Assembly (NCBI GenBank): GCA_937858255.1
Contig: CALLZQ010000357.1
Span: 1 to 15,612 of the forward strand
Direction of reading: 5' to 3'
Source of the DNA: an uncultured Tabrizicola sp.
Lineage (GTDB): Bacteria > Pseudomonadota > Alphaproteobacteria > Rhodobacterales > Rhodobacteraceae
DNA length: 15,612 nt
The position numbers and the translations under genes are program-made. The notes beneath the pieces were generated by a model, which had not been told where the DNA came from, searched no databases, and saw nothing but the letters and a program-made list of their open reading frames with translations. Below are positions 6,840 to 14,451 of this stretch, piece after piece (position 1 is the stretch's first letter; each line of letters opens with the position of its first letter).

Positions 6840-8102
6840 ATGACCCTTGCCCCACCGAACCCTCCCTCCCCCCTGCGGGCCTATGCCGCCGTTACGGCGG
6901 CCTATTGGGCCTTCATGCTGACCGATGGCGCCCTGCGCATGCTGGTGCTGCTGCATTTCAACGCCTTGGGCTTTTCGCCGGTCTCGCTCGCCTGGTTGTT
7001 TCTGCTTTATGAGGTCGCGGGCATTCTGACCAATCTGGCCGCGGGCTGGCTGGCAGCGCGCTTTGGCCTTGCCGCCACGCTTTATGCCGGGCTGGCATTG
7101 CAGATCGTGGCATTGGCGGCGCTGTCGCGGCTGGATCCGGGCTGGCCCCTGACCGGCTCGGTGGCCTTTGTGATGGCGGTACAGGGCCTGTCGGGCGTGG
7201 CCAAGGATCTGGCCAAGATGTCGTCGAAATCGGCGGTGAAACTGCTGGCCCCGGCGCAGGACGGCGGGCTGTTCCGCTGGGTTGCGGCGCTGACCGGGTC
7301 AAAGAACGCGGTCAAGGGCCTTGGGTTTTTCCTTGGCGCGGCGCTCTTGGGCCTTGCCGGGTTTCAGACCGCGCTCTGGGTGATGGCGGCGGTGCTGGCG
7401 ATAATTCTGTTGCTGGTCGTGCTGTTTCTGCCCGCCGGCCTGCCCGGGCGGATGAAATCCGCTGAAAGCTGGTCGGGCTGGCGCTCGGGCGATGTCCGGG
7501 TGAACCGGCTGTCGCTGGCGCGAATGTTCCTGTTCGGTGCCCGCGATGTCTGGTTCGTCGTCGGCATTCCGGTGTATTTTCAGGCAGTTCTTTCGGATGG
7601 CACAGCCGAGGGGCGGCGCGAGGCGTTCTTTCTGGTCGGCGGGTTCATGGCGCTCTGGATCATTGCCTATGGCGCGGTTCAGGCGCTTGCGCCCCGGATA
7701 TTGGGGCACAAGAGCCAGCCCGAGGGGGAGACCGTCGCCAAGGCGATCCGCTGGGCCGGCGCGCTGGTGCCGCTGCCCTTTGCGCTGGCGCTGGTCGCGT
7801 GGCTGGCAGGTGGAACGGCGCCTTGGCTGACCGTCCTGCTGGTGGGGGGGCTGCTTTTGTTCGGCCTGATCTTTGCTGTCAATTCCTCGGTGCATTCCTA
7901 TCTGATCCTTGCCTTTGGCGCCGCCGAGCGGATCAGCCGGGATGTCGGCTTTTACTACATGGCCAATGCGGCGGGGCGGGTGATTTGCACGCCCCTTTTC
8001 CGTCTCCGCTATCAGATCGGTGGCCTGCCGCCCCGTCTTGCCACCGCCGGCGCGGTGGCCCTTGCAAGCTGGCTGGCCATGCGGCGGCTGCAACCGGTGT
8101 AG
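6840..8102 (+). CDS. arsJ: ArsJ-type MFS organoarsenical exporter
   Basis: A 420-residue inner-membrane protein with about 11-12 hydrophobic segments. Recognised as ArsJ by YWAFMLTDGALRMLVLLHF near the start, LFLLYEVAGILTNLAAGWL, the long GVAKDLAKMSSKSAVKLL, then LTGSKNAVKGLGFFLG. The partner position directly after gap fits: ArsJ expels 1-arseno-3-phosphoglycerate, which then breaks down outside, completing arsenate detoxification. The ATG at 6840 is the only start after an in-frame TAG at 6822 and before the conserved region, yet no good Shine-Dalgarno precedes it; how it is initiated is unclear. No arsenite pump (ArsB or Acr3) is present in the window. Confidence 0.9.
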   Translation: MTLAPPNPPSPLRAYAAVTAAYWAFMLTDGALRMLVLLHFNALGFSPVSLAWLFLLYEVAGILTNLAAGWLAARFGLAATLYAGLALQIVALAALSRLDPGWPLTGSVAFVMAVQGLSGVAKDLAKMSSKSAVKLLAPAQDGGLFRWVAALTGSKNAVKGLGFFLGAALLGLAGFQTALWVMAAVLAIILLLVVLFLPAGLPGRMKSAESWSGWRSGDVRVNRLSLARMFLFGARDVWFVVGIPVYFQAVLSDGTAEGRREAFFLVGGFMALWIIAYGAVQALAPRILGHKSQPEGETVAKAIRWAGALVPLPFALALVAWLAGGTAPWLTVLLVGGLLLFGLIFAVNSSVHSYLILAFGAAERISRDVGFYYMANAAGRVICTPLFRLRYQIGGLPPRLATAGAVALASWLAMRRLQPV

Positions 8103-8229
8103 TGGCGCCAGACTTGCCGCTATGTCCAGGCTGGGTGTCGCCAGCGGGGGGCGCCGCGGGGTCGGGTCCAGACAGAGAAGGCGAAGACGGCGCTGAAATC
8201 CGGTCTGGGTTGCGACGAAAATCCTGAAC

Positions 8230-8259
8230 TTGACATATCGGTTTTCTCGCCCTGCTATA
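8230..8259 (+). promoter_or_regulatory. Sigma-70-like promoter for the large secreted protein
   Basis: A perfect -35 TTGACA (8230-8235) and a -10 region GCTATA at 8254-8259 (18-base spacing) or TATAGG at 8256-8261 (20-base spacing). The expected start near 8266 gives a leader of about 95 bases to the ATG at 8361. No earlier gene lies in this 258-base spacer after arsJ, and I see no clear terminator in it. Confidence 0.6.
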
Positions 8260-8272
8260 GGGCTTCACGTCC

Positions 8273-8285
8273 CCGTGATACACGG
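8273..8285. promoter_or_regulatory. Palindrome CCGTG-ATA-CACGG just after the promoter
   Basis: A perfect inverted repeat with five-base arms and a three-base centre, immediately downstream of the predicted transcription start. It could be an operator or a short stem at the 5' end of the transcript. The role is inference. Confidence 0.3.
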
Positions 8286-8360
8286 ATCGCGCGCATCATC
8301 GGGAAGCTGCCGCCTCTGCGCCACCCTGCCTTGGTCAAGGCGCTTGCCAAAGGAAATGCC

Positions 8361-11300
8361 ATGAGCAGCCTGCCCCGGCCCCGTCTGACCTTGCCTTTCC
8401 GCGCGCAGCGCCGCCATGGCGTGACGGGGGGACGCCGCACCTTGCTTGGCCTCCTGTTGGTCGCCGCCTTGGCGCCGCTGTCAGGGGGGCCGGCCCGGGC
8501 ACAGGCGGTCAACCCGCTCTGCCAATCGGCGCCGCAAGGGGGAACAACGCTGCGTCTGATCAATGGCTGGTCGCGCGAGGCAAAGGTTAATCTGGCGGAT
8601 GGGAGCGCCCTCTTGCTGCCAGCCGGGGCGCAAAAGGATGTCTCGCTGACGCAGGCCGCCATCATTTCCTGGTCGCAGAAGATGGATAACGGTGTCTACC
8701 GTCTTGGCGAGGCGCCCGTCCAACTGAGCGCCGGGGTGCAGGGCTATTGCTATGTGCTGGGGGACAAACCCCTGTCTCGCCGGTTGCCCCCGGATGGCGC
8801 CTCGGCCGGCGGGGGGCGTCTGGCGCCACCGGTCATGCCCCTGCCCGATGACCCGCGTTGTCAGACCCTCCCGGCCGCGGAGGTCAGCGGGAAACGCATC
8901 TTCCGCCTGATCAATGACAGCGCCTGGAATGTCCATCTGCGAAGCCTGTCGCAAGGCACCGTGCTGGTGCCGGCGCATGGGCACAAGGATATTCTGGCGC
9001 CGCCGCAGGATGGGCTGCGCTGGTCCTTCGTGGGATGGCCGAATGAAATCGCGCGGCGGATAGACGATGAGGCGCGCTGTGTGATCATCGACGGCGCGCA
9101 GGGTGTGGTGGCGCCGGGCGAGACACCGCTGCCGCCGCCCGGCCCGCGCGACCCGGGACCGCCCCCCGATCCTGACGCCGGCAAGCAGGATTGTACCGAA
9201 GCCGCCTTTCGCCAGGCGGTCGCCGCTGGTGAGGCCAGCGGCACGGTGACGCTGAAAGGCAGTTGCCGCTATCGCCTGATGACCAAAGACCAAGGGGGGG
9301 CCGGCGCCACGCTGACGCGCACGCAACGGATCGAGGGCAACGGCGCCATCGTCCTGCGCGAGCCCTCGGCGCCCGCCTTCGGTCTGCTGGACCTGTCGGG
9401 TGCGGTTGCGATTGACCGGCTGACCCTGCGCGGCGGACAGTCTGACGGATGGGGCGGGGCAATCCTCTCCCGGGGGGATCTGGTGCTGACCTCGGTCACG
9501 CTAGAGGATAACCATGCCGATGGTCAGGGGGGCGCGGTCGCCTGTAGCGGCTGCGCAGTCACGCTGCGCGGCGTCGAGGCCAGGGGCAACAGCGCGGGCG
9601 GCTATGGCGGGGCGGTCTATGCCGATCGCGGCGCCGAGATCCGCGAAAGCCGCTTTATCGCCAACCGCTCGGCCAGCCTTGGCGGCGGGATCCTTTCCGC
9701 CCCCTTGCGGATCGAGAACAGCCTGTTTGCCCAGAACCGCGCCGAAGGCGGCGACGGGGCGGCGATCTATCTGGGTGGCAAGGGGGGGCCAGACAGCCGC
9801 ATCATCAGCACGACAATCACCGACAATGATGGAAATGCCGCCAGCGCCATTGCGGCATGGAGCCCGCTGCGCCTGCGCAACACCCTGATTGCCAACCATG
9901 AAACCGGCATTGTGGCCGGTGTTCCCGGTGTGGATGAGGATTACACCCTGTTTGCCGGCATCAGCTTTCAGACGGCGGGTCAGCCGGTGACATCGGGCGG
10001 ACACAGCCTGTCGGTCGTAGAGCCGCGCTTTGAGGATCCGGCGCGGCTGAATTACCGGCCCAGCCGGTATTCTCCGGCTGTGGACCGGGGCTTTGCCGCC
10101 GAGGCGCCGGCGACTGACATGGACGGACGGCCCCGCCCCTATGTGATGGCCGGAATCCGGGGGCTGACCCCGCTGGCCGACATTGGCGCCTATGAGACCG
10201 AGGCACTGCCGCGCCCGTCACTGATCATCACCAAGATCGCGCCACGCTGGGTGCAGAAGGATGTGGCCACGCTCTACCGGCTTCGCGTCGAGAATGCGGG
10301 GCGCGCGCCGGCCGAGGCCCTCGCCATCGTTGAGATCCTGCCTCCCGGCGCAACCTTTGTCAGTGCAAGCGACGGCGCCAGATACGATGCCGCCACCAGA
10401 ACCTTGACCTGGGAGGCCGGGTCACTGGACCCCGGCAAGAGCCGCGTCGTCAGTTACATGGCCGGCGCCAGTCACAAGCTGGTGTCACGCGATTATTGGG
10501 TGGCAAGCCGCAACGATCCCGAGGCGGGTCATCTGGGCGCCGAGACCGTCACCGAGGTCGACAGCGACATGACGCACACCTTGGGCTTTTTCCCAGATCC
10601 GGACGGATTTGCCTTTGCCAATTACAACGACAGCCCGCCCAGCGATCTGACGGATGACGACCTCTATCAGATCTTCTCGTCCAGCGCCTGCAAATCCGCG
10701 CGCCGCCCCTGCGTCCTGCGCGCCGTGGTACAAGAGTGGCGCCGTACCTGGCTCAAGAACGTGGAAATCGGGCATTGTGTCGGCTTTTCGGTCGCGAGCC
10801 TTGAGATCTTCCACGATCCGCTCAAGGCCGCCCATGAGCTTGACCCGCGCGCCGATATGACCTTTGCCCTTGCCAAACCAGAGGCGCGGCGCGCCATCGC
10901 GCGCTATGCCACCACACAGGGCACAGTGCCGCTGAACGGCAGCCCATATCCGAAATGGGGGGAGGAATCGCTCGACCCGTCGCAGGTGCTGAGCCGCCTG
11001 CGGGAAAATTTCGCCGACCCCAAGGCGAAGGACCGCTATATCATGAACTTCAGCAAGCCTGACGGGACCGCCGGTCATGCGGTTGTGCCCTATGCGATCA
11101 AGGAAATCGCGGGCTCGGGCGAGGTGCAGGTCTACATCTATGATAACAACAATCCGAATGATTTCACCCGCACGGTGATCGTTGATCCCGTAGCAAACAC
11201 CTGGCGCTATGTCGGGCAGACCAGTCCCGATGCGGTTGTCGAGGGCTATTCGGGCGATGCGGCGACAAAAACCCTTCGTCTAACCAGTCTTGGCTGGGCC

Positions 11301-12638
11301 ACTTCTTTCCCGCGATGCCTTGACCCTGATTGCACCGATTTCCCGAAACCGGTGAAAACCAGAGGGCTGGTCGGCTCTGCCGGCGGCACGGATAGCGAAG
11401 AGGCCGGGGAATTTGAGCCCTATGCCGCGCCTGAGCGGCTGACCATCGCGCTGAATGGCGAGGGGTCAATGCTGATCACCCGCCGTCACGACGGCGCCCG
11501 GTTCGGCCTGGACCCCAACACCGGCACCTGGCTGACCGAGATCGAGGGCGCCCGGCAGGCATCGCGCAATTTCGGCCCGGTGCGCCGCGTCGGGCCTGCA
11601 TTTGACCTGCCGCATCTGCCCGGCGCGGTTTACACAGCCCTGGTCCATGGCCTGCCCCCTGCCGGTGGCGGGGCAAGGCCCGCCTCCCTCTCGGTAGACT
11701 GGCCGGGCTTTGCGCTGTTGCTTGACGACCTGGCGCTGACCGATCCGGCGACCCCGGCCCCGGTCGATCCCATGGGCGAGAGCGGGCCGGCGCTGTCACT
11801 GATCATCGCGCCCGACCGCATGGACGCCTTGCTGAGCGCCGGGCCGGACTGGGACCAGCAACCGCGCCTGCATCTGGCCATCTCGCAGCCGCCCGCACCC
11901 GAGGGTGCCGTTGCGGCAGAGATCCCCCCTGACTATATGTTTGCCATCGGGCCGTTTCCCCTGACTGCGGGCGGGCGGATTGCCTTTGGCTACACGCCGT
12001 CACAATCGCTGTTCGGGCTGGAATCTGAGGCACCGCTGCCCAGTGGCATCCCGGTCGATATCAGCCGCCTTCATGAGGATGGCCGGGTCGATCACTATGC
12101 CGCGAAGCGCGACGCCCCTGTCTTCAAACCCTCCAGCATGGTGATGCGTGTCGGCAGTGTCTGGTCAGGGTCAGAGGCCCCCCCCGATCAGCCGCCGGTG
12201 GACAGCCCCCTGACCATTGCTGCCGTGGATGGCGGCAGCATTCTGACCCGCATGGATACAGGCAAGCTGACCTTTGCACCGGCAGGAAAAGAGGGCGTCG
12301 CCCCGGCCGTTTTCCGCCTTTATGACGAGATGCAGACCAACTGGGATTCACAGCGCTATCTGATCAGCCTGAAGGGCGAGGCGCCGGATGGTGATCTGCT
12401 CTTCCTGTCGGTGGCGCCAGAGGGGCTGCGCCTGATCGGCCGCGGCGAACTGGGTCCGGGCAGCCGTTTCGATCTGGTCAGCGGCCTCTCGGGCGAGGGG
12501 TACAGCCTTGCCGCCTTCGACTTCCCCGGAATGTTCCTGATCAAGCAGGGAGAGGCACTGGTGCCTGCAACCGATGATGGCACCGAGGCCTTCCGCCGGG
12601 CGGCCAGCTTTACCTTGCGGCCTCTGCCCGACGAATAA
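8361..12638 (+). CDS. Large secreted multidomain protein with cysteine-peptidase-like domain
   Basis: A 1425-residue predicted secreted protein that I do not recognise as a characterised family. Order: Sec signal peptide (RR-TLLGLLLVAALAPLSGGPARAQA, cleavage near residues 47-49); two related modules, each bracketed by a cysteine pair (Cys54/Cys130 and Cys167/Cys240) with shared RLIN and P-A-x-x-x-KD motifs; a Pro-rich linker (about 250-275); a right-handed beta-helix (about 277-613) ending SPAVDRG...DMDGRPRP...DIGAYE, the choice-of-anchor-Q style; a DUF11-like beta-domain (about 618-735); a domain with GHCVGFS (Cys806), GHAVVPY (His906) and YDNNNPND (Asp928), like a papain-fold peptidase triad; a long beta-rich region; and a three-repeat beta-trefoil-like end (about 1284-1425) whose last repeat resembles AbfB. 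Start at 8361 has AAAGGAA six bases upstream; a TTG at 8331 is less likely. Activity is inferred only. Confidence 0.85.
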   Translation: MSSLPRPRLTLPFRAQRRHGVTGGRRTLLGLLLVAALAPLSGGPARAQAVNPLCQSAPQGGTTLRLINGWSREAKVNLADGSALLLPAGAQKDVSLTQAAIISWSQKMDNGVYRLGEAPVQLSAGVQGYCYVLGDKPLSRRLPPDGASAGGGRLAPPVMPLPDDPRCQTLPAAEVSGKRIFRLINDSAWNVHLRSLSQGTVLVPAHGHKDILAPPQDGLRWSFVGWPNEIARRIDDEARCVIIDGAQGVVAPGETPLPPPGPRDPGPPPDPDAGKQDCTEAAFRQAVAAGEASGTVTLKGSCRYRLMTKDQGGAGATLTRTQRIEGNGAIVLREPSAPAFGLLDLSGAVAIDRLTLRGGQSDGWGGAILSRGDLVLTSVTLEDNHADGQGGAVACSGCAVTLRGVEARGNSAGGYGGAVYADRGAEIRESRFIANRSASLGGGILSAPLRIENSLFAQNRAEGGDGAAIYLGGKGGPDSRIISTTITDNDGNAASAIAAWSPLRLRNTLIANHETGIVAGVPGVDEDYTLFAGISFQTAGQPVTSGGHSLSVVEPRFEDPARLNYRPSRYSPAVDRGFAAEAPATDMDGRPRPYVMAGIRGLTPLADIGAYETEALPRPSLIITKIAPRWVQKDVATLYRLRVENAGRAPAEALAIVEILPPGATFVSASDGARYDAATRTLTWEAGSLDPGKSRVVSYMAGASHKLVSRDYWVASRNDPEAGHLGAETVTEVDSDMTHTLGFFPDPDGFAFANYNDSPPSDLTDDDLYQIFSSSACKSARRPCVLRAVVQEWRRTWLKNVEIGHCVGFSVASLEIFHDPLKAAHELDPRADMTFALAKPEARRAIARYATTQGTVPLNGSPYPKWGEESLDPSQVLSRLRENFADPKAKDRYIMNFSKPDGTAGHAVVPYAIKEIAGSGEVQVYIYDNNNPNDFTRTVIVDPVANTWRYVGQTSPDAVVEGYSGDAATKTLRLTSLGWATSFPRCLDPDCTDFPKPVKTRGLVGSAGGTDSEEAGEFEPYAAPERLTIALNGEGSMLITRRHDGARFGLDPNTGTWLTEIEGARQASRNFGPVRRVGPAFDLPHLPGAVYTALVHGLPPAGGGARPASLSVDWPGFALLLDDLALTDPATPAPVDPMGESGPALSLIIAPDRMDALLSAGPDWDQQPRLHLAISQPPAPEGAVAAEIPPDYMFAIGPFPLTAGGRIAFGYTPSQSLFGLESEAPLPSGIPVDISRLHEDGRVDHYAAKRDAPVFKPSSMVMRVGSVWSGSEAPPDQPPVDSPLTIAAVDGGSILTRMDTGKLTFAPAGKEGVAPAVFRLYDEMQTNWDSQRYLISLKGEAPDGDLLFLSVAPEGLRLIGRGELGPGSRFDLVSGLSGEGYSLAAFDFPGMFLIKQGEALVPATDDGTEAFRRAASFTLRPLPDE

Positions 12639-13014
12639 GGCGTCAATCACGGGCGGATGGCGGGCTTGCGGTTCAGCAAGGCTCTGCCCTGCCCTTTCGC
12701 CGGGTGCTGCGATCAGGAAACCCAAGCGCCCCCGCGCTCTGCAGGCCATTGATCAGCAAACCGCGCCCGCCAGCCCCCCACAGCGGGATCGAACGCAGGC
12801 TTTTCGCCCGACGCCCCTCTGGAAATTGGGTTCACGGGAACAGGACCAAGCAAGCCGACTCGCTGCACCCTATGCTTGCCGAACGCAATGCAGAGGCACG
12901 AAAACCGCCAAGGCGCGGGGCGAACCCAAGCAACCCAAGCGTTTTTCCGTTGTGGACAGATTTGTGGGACAGGGGCGCATATGCGCCACTTTGTCCAACA
13001 ATATCAATGCTAGG
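12639..13014. other. Gene-poor region between the large gene and tRNA-Ser
   Basis: No convincing gene in 376 bases; open frames here lack start signals and run into the tRNA. It holds a short stem AGCGC-CCCC-GCGCT (12725-12738), three copies of AACCCAAGC (12719-12727, 12923-12931, 12932-12940), and the compound palindrome at 12950-13000, listed separately. No strong T-tract terminator for the large gene was found. Confidence 0.5.
12950..13000. repeat. Extended palindrome with flanking repeats downstream of tRNA-Ser
   Basis: The core GGCGCATATGCGCC (12974-12987) is a perfect 14-base palindrome. Outside it, GGACA (12967-12971) pairs with TGTCC (12992-12996), and TTGT (12962-12965) with ACAA (12997-13000) allowing one unpaired base on the left. 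TTGTGGACAG at 12950-12959 repeats TTGTGGGACAG at 12962-12972. On the minus strand it would form a strong hairpin 15 bases after the tRNA, so it may act as its terminator, although no T-tract follows. Confidence 0.55.
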
Positions 13015-13104
13015 TGGCGGACAGTGAGGGATTCGAACCCTCGAGACGGTTCCCCGCCTACACACTTTCCAGGCGTGCGCCTTCGACCACTCGGCCAACT
13101 GTCC
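13015..13104 (-). tRNA. tRNA-Ser (anticodon GGA)
   Basis: A full serine tRNA. The acceptor stem is GGACAGT (13104-13098) pairing with ACTGTCC, followed by discriminator G and an encoded CCA (13017-13015). The D-arm is GGCCGAGTGGTCGAAGGC-like, the anticodon loop CTGGAAA with GGA at 13070-13068, a long serine-type variable arm follows, and the T-arm is GAGGGTTCGAATCCCTC. It reads UCC and UCU codons. Encoded CCA is not universal in bacteria, so it is worth noting. Confidence 0.96.
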
Positions 13105-13113
13105 GTCACCGCC

Positions 13114-13142
13114 TGTTAATCTCGACTGGCGCAAAGATGCAA
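13114..13142 (-). promoter_or_regulatory. Possible tRNA-Ser promoter
   Basis: On the minus strand, TTGCAT (13142-13137) and TTAACA (13119-13114) are separated by 17 bases, with transcription expected a few bases before the tRNA. It overlaps the 3' end of the upstream small gene, from which read-through is the alternative. Confidence 0.3.
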
Positions 13143-13451
13143 GAGGGGATTTCCCTTGCGCCGCTCGGGCGGGGTGGTGGCCGTTTCGCTGGTGGCGGGG
13201 CGGGCACGCCCCATGATCGCCTGCGGCAGGTCGGGGGCGACCTGCGGGGCGATCAGGTGAATATCGCGGCACTTGCGCTCACGACCGCAGGCGATGGGGG
13301 TAAAGGCCACATAATCGCCCACGGCCACCTCACCGATCGGATTGCGCCAGCTCGTCGCGCCGGTGGCAATCGCCAGACCGCCCGAATCCTCACACCAGAT
13401 CAGGGCTTTGAATTCCTGACGTGAGTACCAAATCACGACCCCATGTATCAT
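13116..13451 (-). CDS. Small protein of unknown function, possible beta-barrel
   Basis: A 111-residue protein I do not recognise. It begins [19 protein letters not shown], then [23 protein letters not shown], and [10 protein letters not shown]: alternating short strands suggesting a small beta-barrel, and a low-complexity basic tail after about residue 80. The ATG at 13451 is preferred because AGGAGG lies ten bases upstream; a longer frame from 13577 (153 residues) has no ribosome-binding site and would run through the palindromic divergent region. It is divergent from an XRE-type regulator and lies just upstream of tRNA-Ser on the same strand. Function unknown; it could be regulated by its neighbour. 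Confidence 0.6.
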   Translation of the reverse strand: MIHGVVIWYSRQEFKALIWCEDSGGLAIATGATSWRNPIGEVAVGDYVAFTPIACGRERKCRDIHLIAPQVAPDLPQAIMGRARPATSETATTPPERRKGNPLLHLCASRD

Positions 13452-13545
13452 AGCCCAGCTGCCTCCTCTGCCAAGGCGCCGCAGCGCGCCGCTTTCGTTG
13501 ATCCCGTCGTCAAAGGTAATCTCGGTCTGGTCACAGCGACAGCCT

Positions 13546-13608
13546 GTGATATGTATCACCCTGGCGCCAATTGGCATCAGCTACAGGGCCAGGCTGACGC
13601 TGATCAGC
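13546..13608. promoter_or_regulatory. Cluster of palindromes between the divergent genes
   Basis: Three perfect palindromes: GTGATA-TG-TATCAC (13546-13559), GCCAATTGGC (13566-13575) and GCTGATCAGC (13599-13608). The first shares ATGTATCA with the sequence over the small gene's start (13443-13450), and a TGATACA half-site lies at 13618-13624. The XRE-type protein encoded next door is the obvious candidate to bind them. Inference. Confidence 0.45.
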
Positions 13609-13641
13609 ATCAGATGATGATACAACCGAAGGAAATAAGGC

Positions 13642-14436
13642 ATGCCCGCGCCCCCACCCAATCCCGCCGATTTGCGGATGATTCTGGCGCGCAACCTGCG
13701 ACGGCTGACCAGCGACAGCGACTCGATCAGCGACCTGTGCCGGCGGATCGGGGTGAACCGCACGCAATTCAACCGCTATCTCAGCGGCATGGCCTTTCCG
13801 CGCCCCGATGTTCTTTATCGGATTTGCTCGCATTTTCAGGTGGATGCGAATATCCTCTTGCAGGATCTGACCGAGATTGAGGCCCCCGCGCCCAGCCGCG
13901 CGCCCAGCGGATCCGAGGTACCGCTGGCCTCGCAACGGCCCTTTGATCACTACATGCTGCCCGATGGTCTTTATCAATACTGGCGCAAATCGTTTCGCCA
14001 GCCGCGCCGCGCCTATCACGGCATGGCGCTGATCTCGACTGTGGGCACGGCAAAGTTGTGGAAAGGCTATGACCTGCATGACCAGCCCATCCGGGCGGGC
14101 GGGCGGCGTTTTGCCCGCTCGACCCGCTATGACGGGGTTCTGGTGCAGCAATTCGACGGCTTTGCCCTGATGTCGCGCACACCCTATTCCGATGTCATGA
14201 ACATGAGCTATTTCGAATATGGGCTGGACGGGCTGCTGGATTATTACAGCGGCATTTCCTTTATCACCCGCCGGCGACTGCCCGATACCAACGGGCTGAC
14301 CGCCATCGTGATGCGCCGCCTTCCCTCGCGCTGTGCCGATCTGCTGGCCTGTGCGCGCGACTGTGGCAGCCGCGAGATTTCAGACCTGCCGCCCCTGATC
14401 CGTACGGCCCTGACGCGGGTGCCCGACCATATCTGA
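13642..14436 (+). CDS. XRE-type helix-turn-helix regulator with unknown C-terminal domain
   Basis: A 264-residue protein. Residues about 9-75 form a Cro/CI-like HTH: LRMILARNLRRLT, ISDLCRRIGVNRTQFNRYLSG, FPRPDVLYRICSHFQVDANIL. After a Pro/Ser linker (about 82-98), residues about 100-260 form a conserved-looking domain of unknown type, starting FDHYMLPDGLYQYWRKSF and containing AYHGMALISTVG, GVLVQQFDGFALMSRTPYS and YYSGISFITRRRLPDTNG. The larger domain may sense a ligand or mediate oligomerisation. AAGGA lies eight bases upstream of the ATG. It diverges from the small gene at 13451 and converges on the AlaX gene. Targets unknown. Confidence 0.85.
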   Translation: MPAPPPNPADLRMILARNLRRLTSDSDSISDLCRRIGVNRTQFNRYLSGMAFPRPDVLYRICSHFQVDANILLQDLTEIEAPAPSRAPSGSEVPLASQRPFDHYMLPDGLYQYWRKSFRQPRRAYHGMALISTVGTAKLWKGYDLHDQPIRAGGRRFARSTRYDGVLVQQFDGFALMSRTPYSDVMNMSYFEYGLDGLLDYYSGISFITRRRLPDTNGLTAIVMRRLPSRCADLLACARDCGSREISDLPPLIRTALTRVPDHI

Positions 14437-14451
14437 CGCCAAAACGCGTCA
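14434..14451. terminator. Bidirectional hairpin between convergent genes
   Basis: Perfect inverted repeat TGACGC, six-base loop CAAAAC, then GCGTCA. The left arm holds the TGA of the XRE-type gene (14434-14436) and the right arm the TGA of the AlaX gene (minus strand, 14451-14449). No T-tract follows on either side. Confidence 0.5.

Noticed and set aside
8331..8360. Upstream TTG start for the large secreted protein
   Set aside because: ATG at 8361 has a good ribosome-binding site six bases upstream and begins just before a normal signal peptide.
12779..12800. tRNA-like T-arm, GTTCGATCCCGC on the minus strand
   Set aside because: Stem bases do not pair and no acceptor or anticodon arm is found around it; not called even as a tRNA remnant.
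12832..13272. Minus-strand open frame reading through tRNA-Ser
   Set aside because: Its middle is the translated tRNA sequence, a common false gene.
13452..13577. N-terminal extension of the small minus-strand gene to ATG at 13577
   Set aside because: No ribosome-binding site there, it overlaps palindromic regulatory sequence, and AGGAGG supports the ATG at 13451. Not fully excluded.
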